From Variovorax sp. 54 (GTDB lineage Bacteria > Pseudomonadota > Gammaproteobacteria > Burkholderiales > Burkholderiaceae_C): a stretch of DNA of 64,000 bases. The position numbers were made by a program, and so were the translations under genes. The notes beneath the pieces are model-generated. The model was not told where the DNA came from and made no database searches. It was given only the letters and a program-made list of their open reading frames with translations. Location of the stretch: assembly GCF_002754375.1 (NCBI RefSeq), contig NZ_PEFF01000001.1:4915501-4979500 (forward strand), read 5' to 3'. This document shows positions 35,046 to 43,422 of this stretch, one piece after another. Position 1 is the stretch's first letter. Each line of letters starts with the position of its first letter.

Positions 35046-36539
35046 TCAAGTCTTGTGGTTGCGGTTCAGCAGCACGTAGAGCACGAAGCCCAGGGCCATG
35101 CCGATGAACCACGCATAGTTGGCGGCGCCGCGCAGCGTCGGCACCATCACGCACAGGATGGGCACGAGGGCCGAGGGCACCAGTGCCTGGATCGCCTTCG
35201 GGTTGTAGCCGCCGCTGTACCAGTACTTGCCCTGCTTGCTCATCGTGTAGAGCGAGTCGACGTCGATCTGCTGCTTGCGCACGATGTAGTAGTCGGCAAT
35301 CAGAATGCCGAACAGCGGCCCGATGAACGAGCCCAGCACGTCGAGCGTGTAGTGAATGACCTCGGGGCTGTTGTAAAGGTTCCAGGGCGTGAGGAAGATG
35401 GAACCGACCGCGGCGATCATGCCGCCCGTGCGCCAGCTGATGTGCTGCGGCGCCACGTTCGAGAAGTCGAAGGCCGGCGACACGAAGTTGGCCACGATGT
35501 TGATGCCGATGGTCGCAATCATGAAGGTCAGCGCGCCCAGCACGACGGCGGTGGTGCTGTCGATCTTGCCCACGGTGTGCACCGGGTCGGTGATCAGTTC
35601 ACCAAAAACGGGCAACGTGGCGGCCGTGGTGATCACGGTCAGCAGCGAGAAGAACACGAAGTTGATCGGCAGGCCCCAGAAGTTGCCCTTCTTCACTGCG
35701 TCGAAGCTCTTGCCGTAGCGCGAGAAGTCGCCGAAGTTGAGCATCGGGCCGCTGAAGTAGCTCACCACCAGCGCAATGGCCGAGAGCATCACGGGCAGCG
35801 CGTCCCAGCCCTGGAACTTGATGCCGCCCAGGTTCAGGTCGATGTTGCTCCAGCCGGCCTTCCACACGAGCCAGCCGCACAGCACGGCCATCACCACGTA
35901 CACCGCCGGGCCGGCCCAGTCGATGAACTTGCGAATCGCTTCCATGCCGTGCCAGAACACGAAGGCCTGCAGCACCCACATGACCATGAACGCCACCCAG
36001 CCCAGGGCCGAGAGGCCGACGAAGCCGTGCTGCGCGACATCGGCATACGGCGCCAGGCTCGGTGCCATGTGCAGCGCCAGCACCATGAAGGCCGCCGAGG
36101 CGAGGTAGGTCTGCACGCCGTACCACGCCACCGCGATCAGCCCGCGGATGATGGCCGGGATGTTGGCGCCCAGCACGCCGAACGAGGCGCGGCACACCAC
36201 GGGGTAGGGCACGCCCGTCACCTGGCTGGGCTTGGCCACGAGGTTGCAGAAGAACTGCACGATGACGATACCCACCAGCAGCGACACCAGCACCTGCCAG
36301 CTCGACAGGCCCAACGCAAACAGGCTGCCGGCCGTGATGTAGCCGCCCACGCTGTGCACGTCGGACATCCAGAACGCAAAGATGTTGTATTGACCCCAGG
36401 TCTGCTTCTTGAGCGGTGCGAGGTCCTCGTTGGTCAGGCGCGGGTCGTAGCCCGGCTTGATGAGGGCGTTCGATTCCGCGTGCGGCGCGATGCCGGCTTC
36501 GCTGGCCCCGGCGGGGGCATGGCTGGCGACTGTGCTCAT
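35046..36539 (-). CDS. NCS1-family permease, probable allantoin/hydantoin transporter
   Basis: A 497-residue inner-membrane symporter of about 12 helices. The N-terminal consensus of NCS1 is present in NALIKPGYDPRLTNEDLAPL and KQTWGQYNIFAFWMSDVHSVGGY (in pieces), and SQVTGVPYPVVCRASFGV matches the substrate-site region of Mhp1-like transporters, which carry hydantoins, allantoin or related purine products. The C-terminal NLYNSPEVIHYTLD and GILIADYYIVRKQQIDVDSL are standard family text. It heads the operon with racemase and GntR genes. A perfect TTTGTATACAAA operator lies 74 bases upstream of the ATG. Confidence 0.87.
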   Translation of the reverse strand: MSTVASHAPAGASEAGIAPHAESNALIKPGYDPRLTNEDLAPLKKQTWGQYNIFAFWMSDVHSVGGYITAGSLFALGLSSWQVLVSLLVGIVIVQFFCNLVAKPSQVTGVPYPVVCRASFGVLGANIPAIIRGLIAVAWYGVQTYLASAAFMVLALHMAPSLAPYADVAQHGFVGLSALGWVAFMVMWVLQAFVFWHGMEAIRKFIDWAGPAVYVVMAVLCGWLVWKAGWSNIDLNLGGIKFQGWDALPVMLSAIALVVSYFSGPMLNFGDFSRYGKSFDAVKKGNFWGLPINFVFFSLLTVITTAATLPVFGELITDPVHTVGKIDSTTAVVLGALTFMIATIGINIVANFVSPAFDFSNVAPQHISWRTGGMIAAVGSIFLTPWNLYNSPEVIHYTLDVLGSFIGPLFGILIADYYIVRKQQIDVDSLYTMSKQGKYWYSGGYNPKAIQALVPSALVPILCVMVPTLRGAANYAWFIGMALGFVLYVLLNRNHKT

Positions 36540-36612
36540 GGTCTTTCCTCGTGCATGGTTGGGATGAGGGACTTTTTGACGCAAATTTCGCGCCGTCTTT
36601 ATGGGTGCGTTA

Positions 36613-36624
36613 TTTGTATACAAA
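36613..36624. promoter_or_regulatory. TTTGTATACAAA operator, purine regulon site 2
   Basis: A perfect 12-base palindrome, the best of the four TGTATACA copies in this window, 74 bases before the NCS1 permease start. It probably binds the GntR protein encoded at the end of the same operon. The 296 bases beyond it up to 36920 contain no gene that I can support. Confidence 0.78.
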
Positions 36625-36920
36625 AATTGAACTCAATCAAGACCATGCGGGGAATCATATATCCGTAGATTCCCTGATGCGGGGGCGGGCCTGTGCGCTG
36701 GAATCAGGTGGGTCGGGAAGCAAGGTGCGCCGGAAAAAAGCGCCACCGGCGTTGCACCGGGGCGTGAGCGACCGTCCCCTGGGGGCCAATGAAGCTCTGC
36801 AAAGGTCAGAAGCCGGCGGAATCCAACCTCCCGGCCGTCCGGTTTTTCGTCCGCACCGGCACGAAATCCTCGCTCAACAGCACACGCCGTGTCCGGCGAG
36901 TTGGCCGGGACAGCGTCTCC

Positions 36921-37325
36921 TCAGGGCTGGATTTCCAGAAATGCCACTTCGCGATGGCTCTGGTCATCGCCGTGAAGGTGCAAGGGGTAGCGGCCCGCGT
37001 GCAGCGCCGCGATGTGGAGAGAGACCGTCTGGCCCGCCGCCACGGGCACCATCTCCTGCATATAGCCATGGACCATCAACTGCCCAGGCTGCGCCGAGGT
37101 CACGGCGATGGAGACCACATCGCCCCGGGCGATTCGCAGCAGCGGCAGTGGCGCACCTTCGGGGTCGGCGGTCGCAGCGATCTGAACAGCGAACCGCGAG
37201 CCGCTTCGTTTCTGCGCGCGGTCTTGCGCCGCCGGGTTGGGTGACGGGCGCGCCGCGAAATAGCCGCCCGCCATCAGCGCAGCGACAACGATGCCGATGG
37301 CGGCGCAGATCAGTGGAAATTTCAT
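36921..37325 (-). CDS. Membrane-anchored cupredoxin-like protein
   Basis: A 134-residue exported protein. The first 20 residues (MKFPLICAAIGIVVAALMAG) are a signal or anchor helix. The mature domain from about residue 50 has the cupredoxin rhythm: LLRIARGDVVSIAVTSAQPG, LMVHGYMQEMVPVAAG, LHIAALHAGRYPLHLHGDD and REVAFLEIQP, with His residues in HGY and HLHG that could bind copper. No Cys ligand is seen, so a classical blue-copper site is not complete. It is the last of five envelope genes on this strand, 51 bases after the polytopic membrane protein. Function unknown; metal handling is plausible. Confidence 0.65.
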   Translation of the reverse strand: MKFPLICAAIGIVVAALMAGGYFAARPSPNPAAQDRAQKRSGSRFAVQIAATADPEGAPLPLLRIARGDVVSIAVTSAQPGQLMVHGYMQEMVPVAAGQTVSLHIAALHAGRYPLHLHGDDQSHREVAFLEIQP

Positions 37326-37376
37326 GTCGGGTCCTGAGCGTGCGAAGGGTGGGGCGGGCGGCGGCATGGCGATCGC

Positions 37377-38837
37377 CTATCTCGCCAGCGGCAACGAAAG
37401 AATCCAGAGCCCCACGGCCGTCAGTCCGACCATGAGCAGCAGCATCGGCACCTGGCTCGCGAGCGCGCGCCCCCTGTGGCGAAAGATCCGCAGCGCCTCG
37501 GCGTGCGCCAGCACCACGCTTGCGATGTGCCCGGCCAGGATCAATCCGACCTGGGTATGCCAGACGATGTCGAGGTCGATGATGCGTGGCGGCATCGCCT
37601 GCGAGGCCGCTGTGAAGAGGTGCCAGCTGCGCCCCAGCGGATCGGACAGCAGCGACGGCAACTGTGCGCCCTGGGACCACAACAGCGTGTAGTAGTGCGT
37701 GGCGTGGTAGACGAACGCGATCGGCACCAGCGTGAGCGCGAAGCGGCAGGCCAGTGCGCGTGTCGAAAGCGCCGTGGCCGTCACGCGCCGGGTGAGCGCC
37801 AGGAAGAACAGGTAGACGCCGTGATAGACCCAGGGAGAGAGGCACAGCGCGAGCCATTGCCAGCCTTGAAAGAGGCTGGCTGCCACCGCATAGGGTTGGG
37901 TGCTGCTGGCCTTCACGGTGGGCTCGATCCACGGATAGATGTGCTTCCAGAACAGCCGGCTCCAGGGCTGTGTCTCGTGCGCCCCGTCGTAGGCGGTGGA
38001 CGAGAGCATGAAGAGGATGAAGAGCACCAGGCTGATGTGCTTCGGATACTTCCCGAGCAAGCCCGACAGCGGCGGGCGCCAGTGCACAGCGATGCCCAGC
38101 CGTCTTGTTCGCCGGTAGCCGATGGGCGCCATCCGGCCCACCAGCGACAGAACGAGGCCGAAGAATTCGCCGTGCCGAAACCAGGCCGCGATGCCGAAGA
38201 GCCAGGCCATCGCAACAGTCAGCAGCGTGTAGGCAACCAGCGCCACGGCCAGCCGCCACGGCGTGCTGTGGCCGAACAGCTCGATCCAGATGAAGCCGAT
38301 GTACAGCGCCAGTGCCGGATACCACGCGAGCCAGGCCGGGTAGGCGAGGCGTCCGCGAAAGTCCATGCCGCAGCGATCCCGCAGCGCCTCGCAGACGAGG
38401 CGCCAGGGGTTGCAGAAGCTGAACACGTCGCCGACCACCGCGGTGGCGTAGGTGAGGCCCAGCACGAACACGATCCAGAACAGGGTCATGTTGAGGTTGC
38501 GGAACGGGTTGTCGGTGCCGAAGACGCCGCAGCCGATGGTCAGCGCGAGCAAAAACACCGACGTGGCCTGCAGTGTCCGCACGACCAGGGCGGGCAGGCG
38601 GGCCCGGGTGCGCGGATGCCGCCTGTGCGCCGTTGCTGCCCTGTCCTGTGCGGGCGGAACGGCGGCGAAGAATCCCACGATCACGAACGACAGCACCAGG
38701 GCTGCCGTGGCGCCGTAGGCATACATCCAGAACGGAACCGGCAGCGTGTATTGCACGCCGAAGGAGTGTGCGAGGGCGGTTCCCGGCAAGCCGCCGATGG
38801 CAAGAACGCCGGCGCGCCAGCGCGCAGGTGCACGCAT
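37377..38837 (-). CDS. Polytopic membrane protein of unknown function
   Basis: A 486-residue protein with a signal-like start and about ten predicted helices. After the first helix it reads LAHSFGVQYTLPVPFWMYAY, then LALTIGCGVFGTDNPFRNL, FSFCNPWRLVCEALRD, HISLVLFILFMLSSTAYDG and VYHATHYYTLLWSQG. The AHSFG...LPVPFW opening recalls membrane proteins that databases sometimes label fenitrothion hydrolase; that label is from memory, and no hydrolytic motif is visible. Repeated His, Trp and Cys near helix ends could ligate metal. The start codon shares a base with the stop of the preceding 89-residue gene (TGATG), so the two are translationally coupled. Confidence 0.7.
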   Translation of the reverse strand: MRAPARWRAGVLAIGGLPGTALAHSFGVQYTLPVPFWMYAYGATAALVLSFVIVGFFAAVPPAQDRAATAHRRHPRTRARLPALVVRTLQATSVFLLALTIGCGVFGTDNPFRNLNMTLFWIVFVLGLTYATAVVGDVFSFCNPWRLVCEALRDRCGMDFRGRLAYPAWLAWYPALALYIGFIWIELFGHSTPWRLAVALVAYTLLTVAMAWLFGIAAWFRHGEFFGLVLSLVGRMAPIGYRRTRRLGIAVHWRPPLSGLLGKYPKHISLVLFILFMLSSTAYDGAHETQPWSRLFWKHIYPWIEPTVKASSTQPYAVAASLFQGWQWLALCLSPWVYHGVYLFFLALTRRVTATALSTRALACRFALTLVPIAFVYHATHYYTLLWSQGAQLPSLLSDPLGRSWHLFTAASQAMPPRIIDLDIVWHTQVGLILAGHIASVVLAHAEALRIFRHRGRALASQVPMLLLMVGLTAVGLWILSLPLAR

Positions 38838-39106
38838 CACGGACGCGCCTTTCGCAACTCGGCCGTCGACGACGCCTGTGCGGACGGCAGCGCAGGCAGC
38901 GCGGGTGTATGACAGACCTGCGTCTCCATCAGATGGAAGAAGCGTGCGTTGCGGTCGGCCCGCGCCAGTTCGGTCGCGAGCAGTCCCGCCAGCCCAACCC
39001 AGGCTGTCGCCAGCACCAGCGCGACCGCGTGCCGCCCGATCCACCTGCGCAAGCCTTCCATGGTCGCGTGGCGAAAGGGCGTACTCAGGACGCGCGCATT
39101 CGCCAT
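38837..39106 (-). CDS. Small one-helix membrane protein
   Basis: An 89-residue protein with one transmembrane segment (about 27-47, HAVALVLATAWVGLAGLLAT) after a basic N terminus (MEGLRRWIGRH). The C-terminal half is outside the membrane and carries one cysteine (METQVCHTPALP) and a Pro/Ala-rich tail. Start and stop both overlap neighbours in TGATG arrangements (at 39104-39108 and 38835-38839), which supports this being a real gene in a coupled operon. No family is recognised; it may be an accessory subunit of the polytopic protein. Confidence 0.65.
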   Translation of the reverse strand: MANARVLSTPFRHATMEGLRRWIGRHAVALVLATAWVGLAGLLATELARADRNARFFHLMETQVCHTPALPALPSAQASSTAELRKARP

Positions 39107-40452
39107 CAATGGTCCACCATGGTCAGCAGCGAATCCAGCGACCACCCGCTCGCGCTGCGCCGCGCGATCAGCACCAGTTCGTCGTAGGGCGCATGCCGCA
39201 GCTTGACTGTGGCCATCATCCGGGGCTCGCCATTCGCCAGCGGCGGCAGCGCTCGCACGACGTAGGGCAGCAGCGGCGATGCGTACGGTTCGATGGCCAT
39301 CAGCGGAAAGAACGCATCGGCCAGGCGCGGGTAGTGCGCATAGGCCTGGCCGCCGCGCACGAGTTCGTCGGTGCGTCGCAGCTGCGCGCGCGTGAGTGGC
39401 GACGCTGCATGCGCCAGTGACGCGGCGGCGCCATGGTCCCGCATCCGCCAAAGCCTGAGCCGGGCCGCGAGTTCCCGCTGTGCCGGCGTGCGCTCGCCTT
39501 TCACCGGCCCCAGCGCCAGGGCCGGATCGCCATCGCCCAGCCAGGTCGCAAAGAAAGCCTCGAAGAAGCCGAGCACCTCGTGCGGCACGCCGTGCTGCGT
39601 CGAGACTGCTGCCTGCAGGCGGGGCAGCCGGCGGCCGGACCAGGTACCGCTCCATGGCGTCCGTCCGTCGGGCAGGCTGATGCCTTCGAGAAAGCCGACG
39701 TCCGCCATGCCGTGTTCGCGGAACCAGGCCGCCTTCGCTGCCTTGGTCGGCGCCGCGAGGAAGCCGTCGAGCTGCGCTTCGACGCGCGGCCATTCCGCCG
39801 CAACGCGTGGCGCGCTGGTGATCGGTGGATAGCGTTGCAGCCATCCGAAGGTGGCACGCGCCATGGCGAGGGCGGCGGTGGGGTGCGCCGCGGTGATGTC
39901 GGCGCGATGCGCCTTGTCGCCGTCGTTGCTTTCCGCCTGCAAGGGCATCAGCCCTGGATCGCAAGGAAGCCCCGCCAGGTTCGACGGGACGCTTGCGCCC
40001 GCCCCCTCGTGCGCCCAGGAATCCTGCAGCGGATGCAACGCCTCCCCCAGCTTCAGCAGCAGGGACGCCGCTTTCGGCACCGCGCCCGGCAGCAGCGCGC
40101 GCAAGGCATGCGTCGATGCCCCGCCGCCCGCCTGCACGGGGCGTTGCGCGGGCGGTGCCGGCACCGCCTGTTCGCTCGGGAAATGCAGCCGCTGTGCCGC
40201 CCGCGCCGTCTCGGCGTCCGGGCTGCTGCAGGCGTACTCGGTCGCGAGGTTCATGGTTTCCATTGCACCGAAGTCCGCGCGCTGGTTGCCTGTGGCGATC
40301 GCGTCGGCCTGCGGCCCGGTGAAGCCAGCCTGGGTCGCGAGCCAACGCGTCAGGCCGAAGTGCACGTCGGCCTCCCAGGCAGCCGACGTGGCGGGCAGGC
40401 AACTCGCCACGAAGGCAGCGAGCGCCATCGTCCGTGCGAACGCGCGCGGCAT
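39106..40452 (-). CDS. Exported zinc-dependent phospholipase C-like protein
   Basis: A 448-residue exported protein. The signal peptide (MPRAFARTMALAAFVASCLP, cleavage after TSA) leaves Trp at the mature N terminus: WEADVHFGLTRWLATQAG. This, with LHPLQDSWAHEG (about residue 135) and DKAHRADITAAHP, matches the spacing of Trp/His/Asp zinc ligands in the zinc-dependent phospholipase C and S1/P1 nuclease fold and in DUF6765-like relatives. The second of two close ATGs is chosen because it gives a cleaner signal peptide and a nearby GGACGG; the other is at 40464. It lies between the propeller lipoprotein and the one-helix protein genes. Substrate (lipid, nucleic acid or other phosphoester) unknown. 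Confidence 0.7.
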   Translation of the reverse strand: MPRAFARTMALAAFVASCLPATSAAWEADVHFGLTRWLATQAGFTGPQADAIATGNQRADFGAMETMNLATEYACSSPDAETARAAQRLHFPSEQAVPAPPAQRPVQAGGGASTHALRALLPGAVPKAASLLLKLGEALHPLQDSWAHEGAGASVPSNLAGLPCDPGLMPLQAESNDGDKAHRADITAAHPTAALAMARATFGWLQRYPPITSAPRVAAEWPRVEAQLDGFLAAPTKAAKAAWFREHGMADVGFLEGISLPDGRTPWSGTWSGRRLPRLQAAVSTQHGVPHEVLGFFEAFFATWLGDGDPALALGPVKGERTPAQRELAARLRLWRMRDHGAAASLAHAASPLTRAQLRRTDELVRGGQAYAHYPRLADAFFPLMAIEPYASPLLPYVVRALPPLANGEPRMMATVKLRHAPYDELVLIARRSASGWSLDSLLTMVDH

Positions 40453-40478
40453 GGAGCCGTCCATCGGGTGCGCTGTTC

Positions 40479-42143
40479 TCAGTTCTGCAGCGTGGACGGG
40501 GTGCTCTGCGCGAAGGGCCACGTGCCCTTGGCGAACTTCAACACCAGCAAGCCGTTGTCCTGGCACATCGTCGTCAGCAGCCCGCGGTCGAAGTCGAAGT
40601 CCGCACGCGAGGCGCACCAGTCCGGCCCCCCGGAGACGGCCGCGCCCAGTTCGCTGTGCAGGGAGCCGGCGCGTGGCGTCGTTGCGCCGGCCGGGTTGTA
40701 GTAGGCGATCTCCTTGGGGCGTGCCGGATTGCGGATGTCGAAGACGCGCACCCCCGAGTTGAAGTACGAACAGGCCAGCGCGGTGCCGTTGTCGCGGTTG
40801 TCGACCGAGCAGTAGTGACTGCCGTAGGTGAAGATCGACAGGCCGGCGATGTCCGGGAGCACCTTGTCGCAGTTCGCCGGATCGTGCGTCTCGAGCATCA
40901 GCTTGGAAACCAGCACCGGCTTTTTCTCGTCGCTGATGTCGTAGATGCGCGCCATCGGATAAGCCACCTGCTTCGCATCGCAGGCCTGCTTGACGCTGGC
41001 CGTGCCGCTCAGTCCTGCAGACCCGGCCTCGTCGACCATCACCAGGTGCGGCTTGCCACCGATCGTCACCGGGATGGTGTGCTGCGCCACGCTGCCGTCC
41101 TTGAATGTCACCGAGGAGATCACCTTCATCTGCGCATCGGGCACGCGCGCCTGCACTTCGGAGGTGTCGAGGATGAGGAAGCCGTTGCGCGCGGGCGCGT
41201 CCGGGTCGAGCATTTCCGAGGGCGTGGCGACGTGGCTCGACACCACGTAGGCGCGCTTGCCGTCCTCGCTCACCGACAGCCCGTGTGGCCCTCCAAGACC
41301 GGTGGTCGCCATGTCGAAGGATGCGACCAGGCGTGGCTTGGTCGAGTGGGTGATGTCGACCGCGTGGTAGCGGCCCCCGAGGAAGTCGCCGATGTAGTAG
41401 GTCAGCCCGTCGGGCGATACGTTGCCCTCGTGCCCCGCGGGCCGCTGGGGTGGCTGGATGCCGCCATCCTTGCCGGTGCCGACCTCCATGCTCGCCAGCA
41501 GTTGCGGCGTGCGGCAATCCGCGGAGAGGTCGTAGACATCGATCTCCGGGCCGCCCATGTAGCCGACGTTGCCGCCGTTGTCCGCGATCAGCAGTTGGCG
41601 GCGCGCGTTCACGCGCAGCGACTCCCAAGGGTCGAGCATTGCGGGCGTGACCAGCGACTGGGTTCGCCAGGGCTTGGCGGGGTCCGTGATGTCGATGACC
41701 GGGACCCCGGGGTTCACGCGTCCGCGCGAGGTGCCGTTGAGGTCTTTCATTGGATGCGCGGTCGCGTGGTAGGCGCACGTGCGTCCGCCCGGATCGCGGA
41801 ACGATGCCGACGACCAGGTGCCGCCTTCGCCCTCGTACTGGCCCACAAGCTGGAGATTGCAGGAGAACCCCTTGAAGCCGACCTGCCGCATCGCGGCCGG
41901 AACCTGGCCCTGAAGCGCCGATTCGGGCGTGCCTCCCTCAACGCAGACTGCTTTCGCGACGGTGAGCGGCGGCGGTTCTTCGGCGACCGGCGGCGTGTCC
42001 GGGGGGGCGTCAGGGGGCGGGGAGGGCACGACCGCTGCGGGTGTCGGCAAGAAGGGCACCGCCGAGTTGTCGTTGCTGCCACCGCATGCCGCGAGAAGTG
42101 CCGTCGCCGATGCGACGGCGCAGATGAGCCTTGCGCGTTTCAT
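40479..42143 (-). CDS. LVIVD-repeat beta-propeller lipoprotein
   Basis: A 554-residue lipoprotein: signal peptide with lipobox LLAAC (Cys20), then a Pro-rich linker (about 28-60), then a propeller built of LVIVD-like repeats. The repeats show as PGVPVIDITDPAKPWRTQS, PEIDVYDLSADCRTPQLLAS, YHAVDITHSTKPRLVASFD, ARIYDISDEKKPVLVSKL and VRVFDIRNPARPKEIAYY. Conserved His, Asp and Cys between blades (GPHGLSVSEDGK, DPANCDKVL, SHYCSVDNRDN) suggest bound metal or disulfides. It is the first gene of the five-gene envelope cluster, and its start faces the AraC gene across 299 bases containing two long direct repeats. Function unknown. Confidence 0.8.
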   Translation of the reverse strand: MKRARLICAVASATALLAACGGSNDNSAVPFLPTPAAVVPSPPPDAPPDTPPVAEEPPPLTVAKAVCVEGGTPESALQGQVPAAMRQVGFKGFSCNLQLVGQYEGEGGTWSSASFRDPGGRTCAYHATAHPMKDLNGTSRGRVNPGVPVIDITDPAKPWRTQSLVTPAMLDPWESLRVNARRQLLIADNGGNVGYMGGPEIDVYDLSADCRTPQLLASMEVGTGKDGGIQPPQRPAGHEGNVSPDGLTYYIGDFLGGRYHAVDITHSTKPRLVASFDMATTGLGGPHGLSVSEDGKRAYVVSSHVATPSEMLDPDAPARNGFLILDTSEVQARVPDAQMKVISSVTFKDGSVAQHTIPVTIGGKPHLVMVDEAGSAGLSGTASVKQACDAKQVAYPMARIYDISDEKKPVLVSKLMLETHDPANCDKVLPDIAGLSIFTYGSHYCSVDNRDNGTALACSYFNSGVRVFDIRNPARPKEIAYYNPAGATTPRAGSLHSELGAAVSGGPDWCASRADFDFDRGLLTTMCQDNGLLVLKFAKGTWPFAQSTPSTLQN

Positions 42144-42244
42144 TCCGATGTCTCCGTTGTTGTGAGCCACGGCCTGGGCGCGCAGCGCACGCCGCCGCGG
42201 TCCGGCGCGTGTGGCCTGAAGTATTCGCGGCGAGGCGATCCGGC

Positions 42245-42351
42245 GCTTCCGGAGAATTGCAGGCTGTCGCGGGCGTGCCCGCCCGTTGCGCCACCGGTGC
42301 ACCGCCATGCATCGCGGCGGGTTGGCTTCCGGAAAATTGCAGCGCGTCGCG
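42245..42351. promoter_or_regulatory. Two 27-bp direct repeats, probable AraC sites
   Basis: GCTTCCGGAGAATTGCAGGC (start of 42245-42271) recurs as GCTTCCGGAAAATTGCAGCG (start of 42325-42351); over 27 bases 23 match, and the offset is exactly 80 bases. Long, direct, half-conserved repeats are typical AraC-family targets. They lie between the divergent lipoprotein and AraC genes, nearer the AraC start at 42443. Confidence 0.72.
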
Positions 42352-42442
42352 CGTTTCGCGCCTGGCCACGAACCCGTCAGCGCGATGTAAGTCCGCTCGC
42401 AAACCATCGCCGGCCGGAGACATACAACCACAAGGACATGCC

Positions 42443-43324
42443 ATGGGCGTTCGGCAACGCGTGCAGACCCGGCGTCAGCCGGCCGGCACCGACCACGGCT
42501 TCGGTCGGCTTCTCTTCGATGCCCGATGGGAAGGCATCCTCCTCGAACACGAAGCTGCCGATCCCATCGACCATGGCGAGGGCTGCCTGATCCGCCATTG
42601 CATCTCGCTCAATCTCGGCGGTCCCGCGCGCTTCGAGATGCGGATGCACGACGAGCGCTTCTGGTCCGAGGTCGCCCAGCCGCTCGGAGTCACCATCCTT
42701 CCGGCAGGCGGGCAGATCAAAGGCCGCACCTGGGACCCGTGCGAATCGCTCACGCTGAGCATCGATCCGCGGCACTTCCTGAGCGCGGGCCATGGCGACG
42801 CAGGCGACAGGGCGCTTGTTCCGTGCTGCAACGTGACGAGCCCGTTGATCGCGCAGTTGCTGCTCGCACTGCACGCCGATGCGAAAACCGGTCAGCCCGA
42901 AGGACCGGGCTACAGCGAGACGCTGCTGGTCGCGCTGATCGCGCATCTGCGGCAGACGCACACCGCCGTCCAGAACGACGCGCGGGCCGAGGGCCTGCTG
43001 TCGAAGACGGCGCTTCGCCGTGTCGAGGAGCACATCAAGAGCCAGATCGAACACGGCGTGTCGCTCACGGCGCTGGCCGGACTGCTCGACATGAATCCCT
43101 ATGCCTTCCTGAGATCGTTCAAGTGCAGTACCGGCGTGACGCCTCATCAGTACCTGATTCGCGCACGCATCGAGCACGCCAAGCAAATGCTTCACTTCAC
43201 GCGGCTACCGGTGACGGACATCGCATTGCGCTGCGGATTCGCGAGTCCCAGTCATTTCGCCGACACCTTCAAGAAGGTCGAGCGGCGCACCGCGCTCGAG
43301 TATCGGAGCTGCCGCGCTGAATAG
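42443..43324 (+). CDS. AraC-family transcriptional regulator
   Basis: A 293-residue regulator. The C-terminal third carries two helix-turn-helix units: SLTALAGLLDMNPYAFLRSF (about 210-229) with TPHQYLIRARIEHAKQML, and LPVTDIALRCGFASPSHFAD with TFKKVERRTALEYR. The N-terminal part (about 20-170) is a cupin-like sensor domain without an obvious metal set. AAGGA lies six bases before the ATG. It is divergent from the five-gene envelope cluster; the direct repeats at 42245-42351 are its likely targets. The inducer is unknown. Confidence 0.87.
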   Translation: MGVRQRVQTRRQPAGTDHGFGRLLFDARWEGILLEHEAADPIDHGEGCLIRHCISLNLGGPARFEMRMHDERFWSEVAQPLGVTILPAGGQIKGRTWDPCESLTLSIDPRHFLSAGHGDAGDRALVPCCNVTSPLIAQLLLALHADAKTGQPEGPGYSETLLVALIAHLRQTHTAVQNDARAEGLLSKTALRRVEEHIKSQIEHGVSLTALAGLLDMNPYAFLRSFKCSTGVTPHQYLIRARIEHAKQMLHFTRLPVTDIALRCGFASPSHFADTFKKVERRTALEYRSCRAE

Positions 43325-43422
43325 CGGCCCGCCTCGACGGAACTACATGCCGAGGCATCGAAGCAGGACCACTGCTTCCCCGCCCAGCGCCACGGATGAG
43401 GCTGGGCGTGAGGAAGGGCGGC

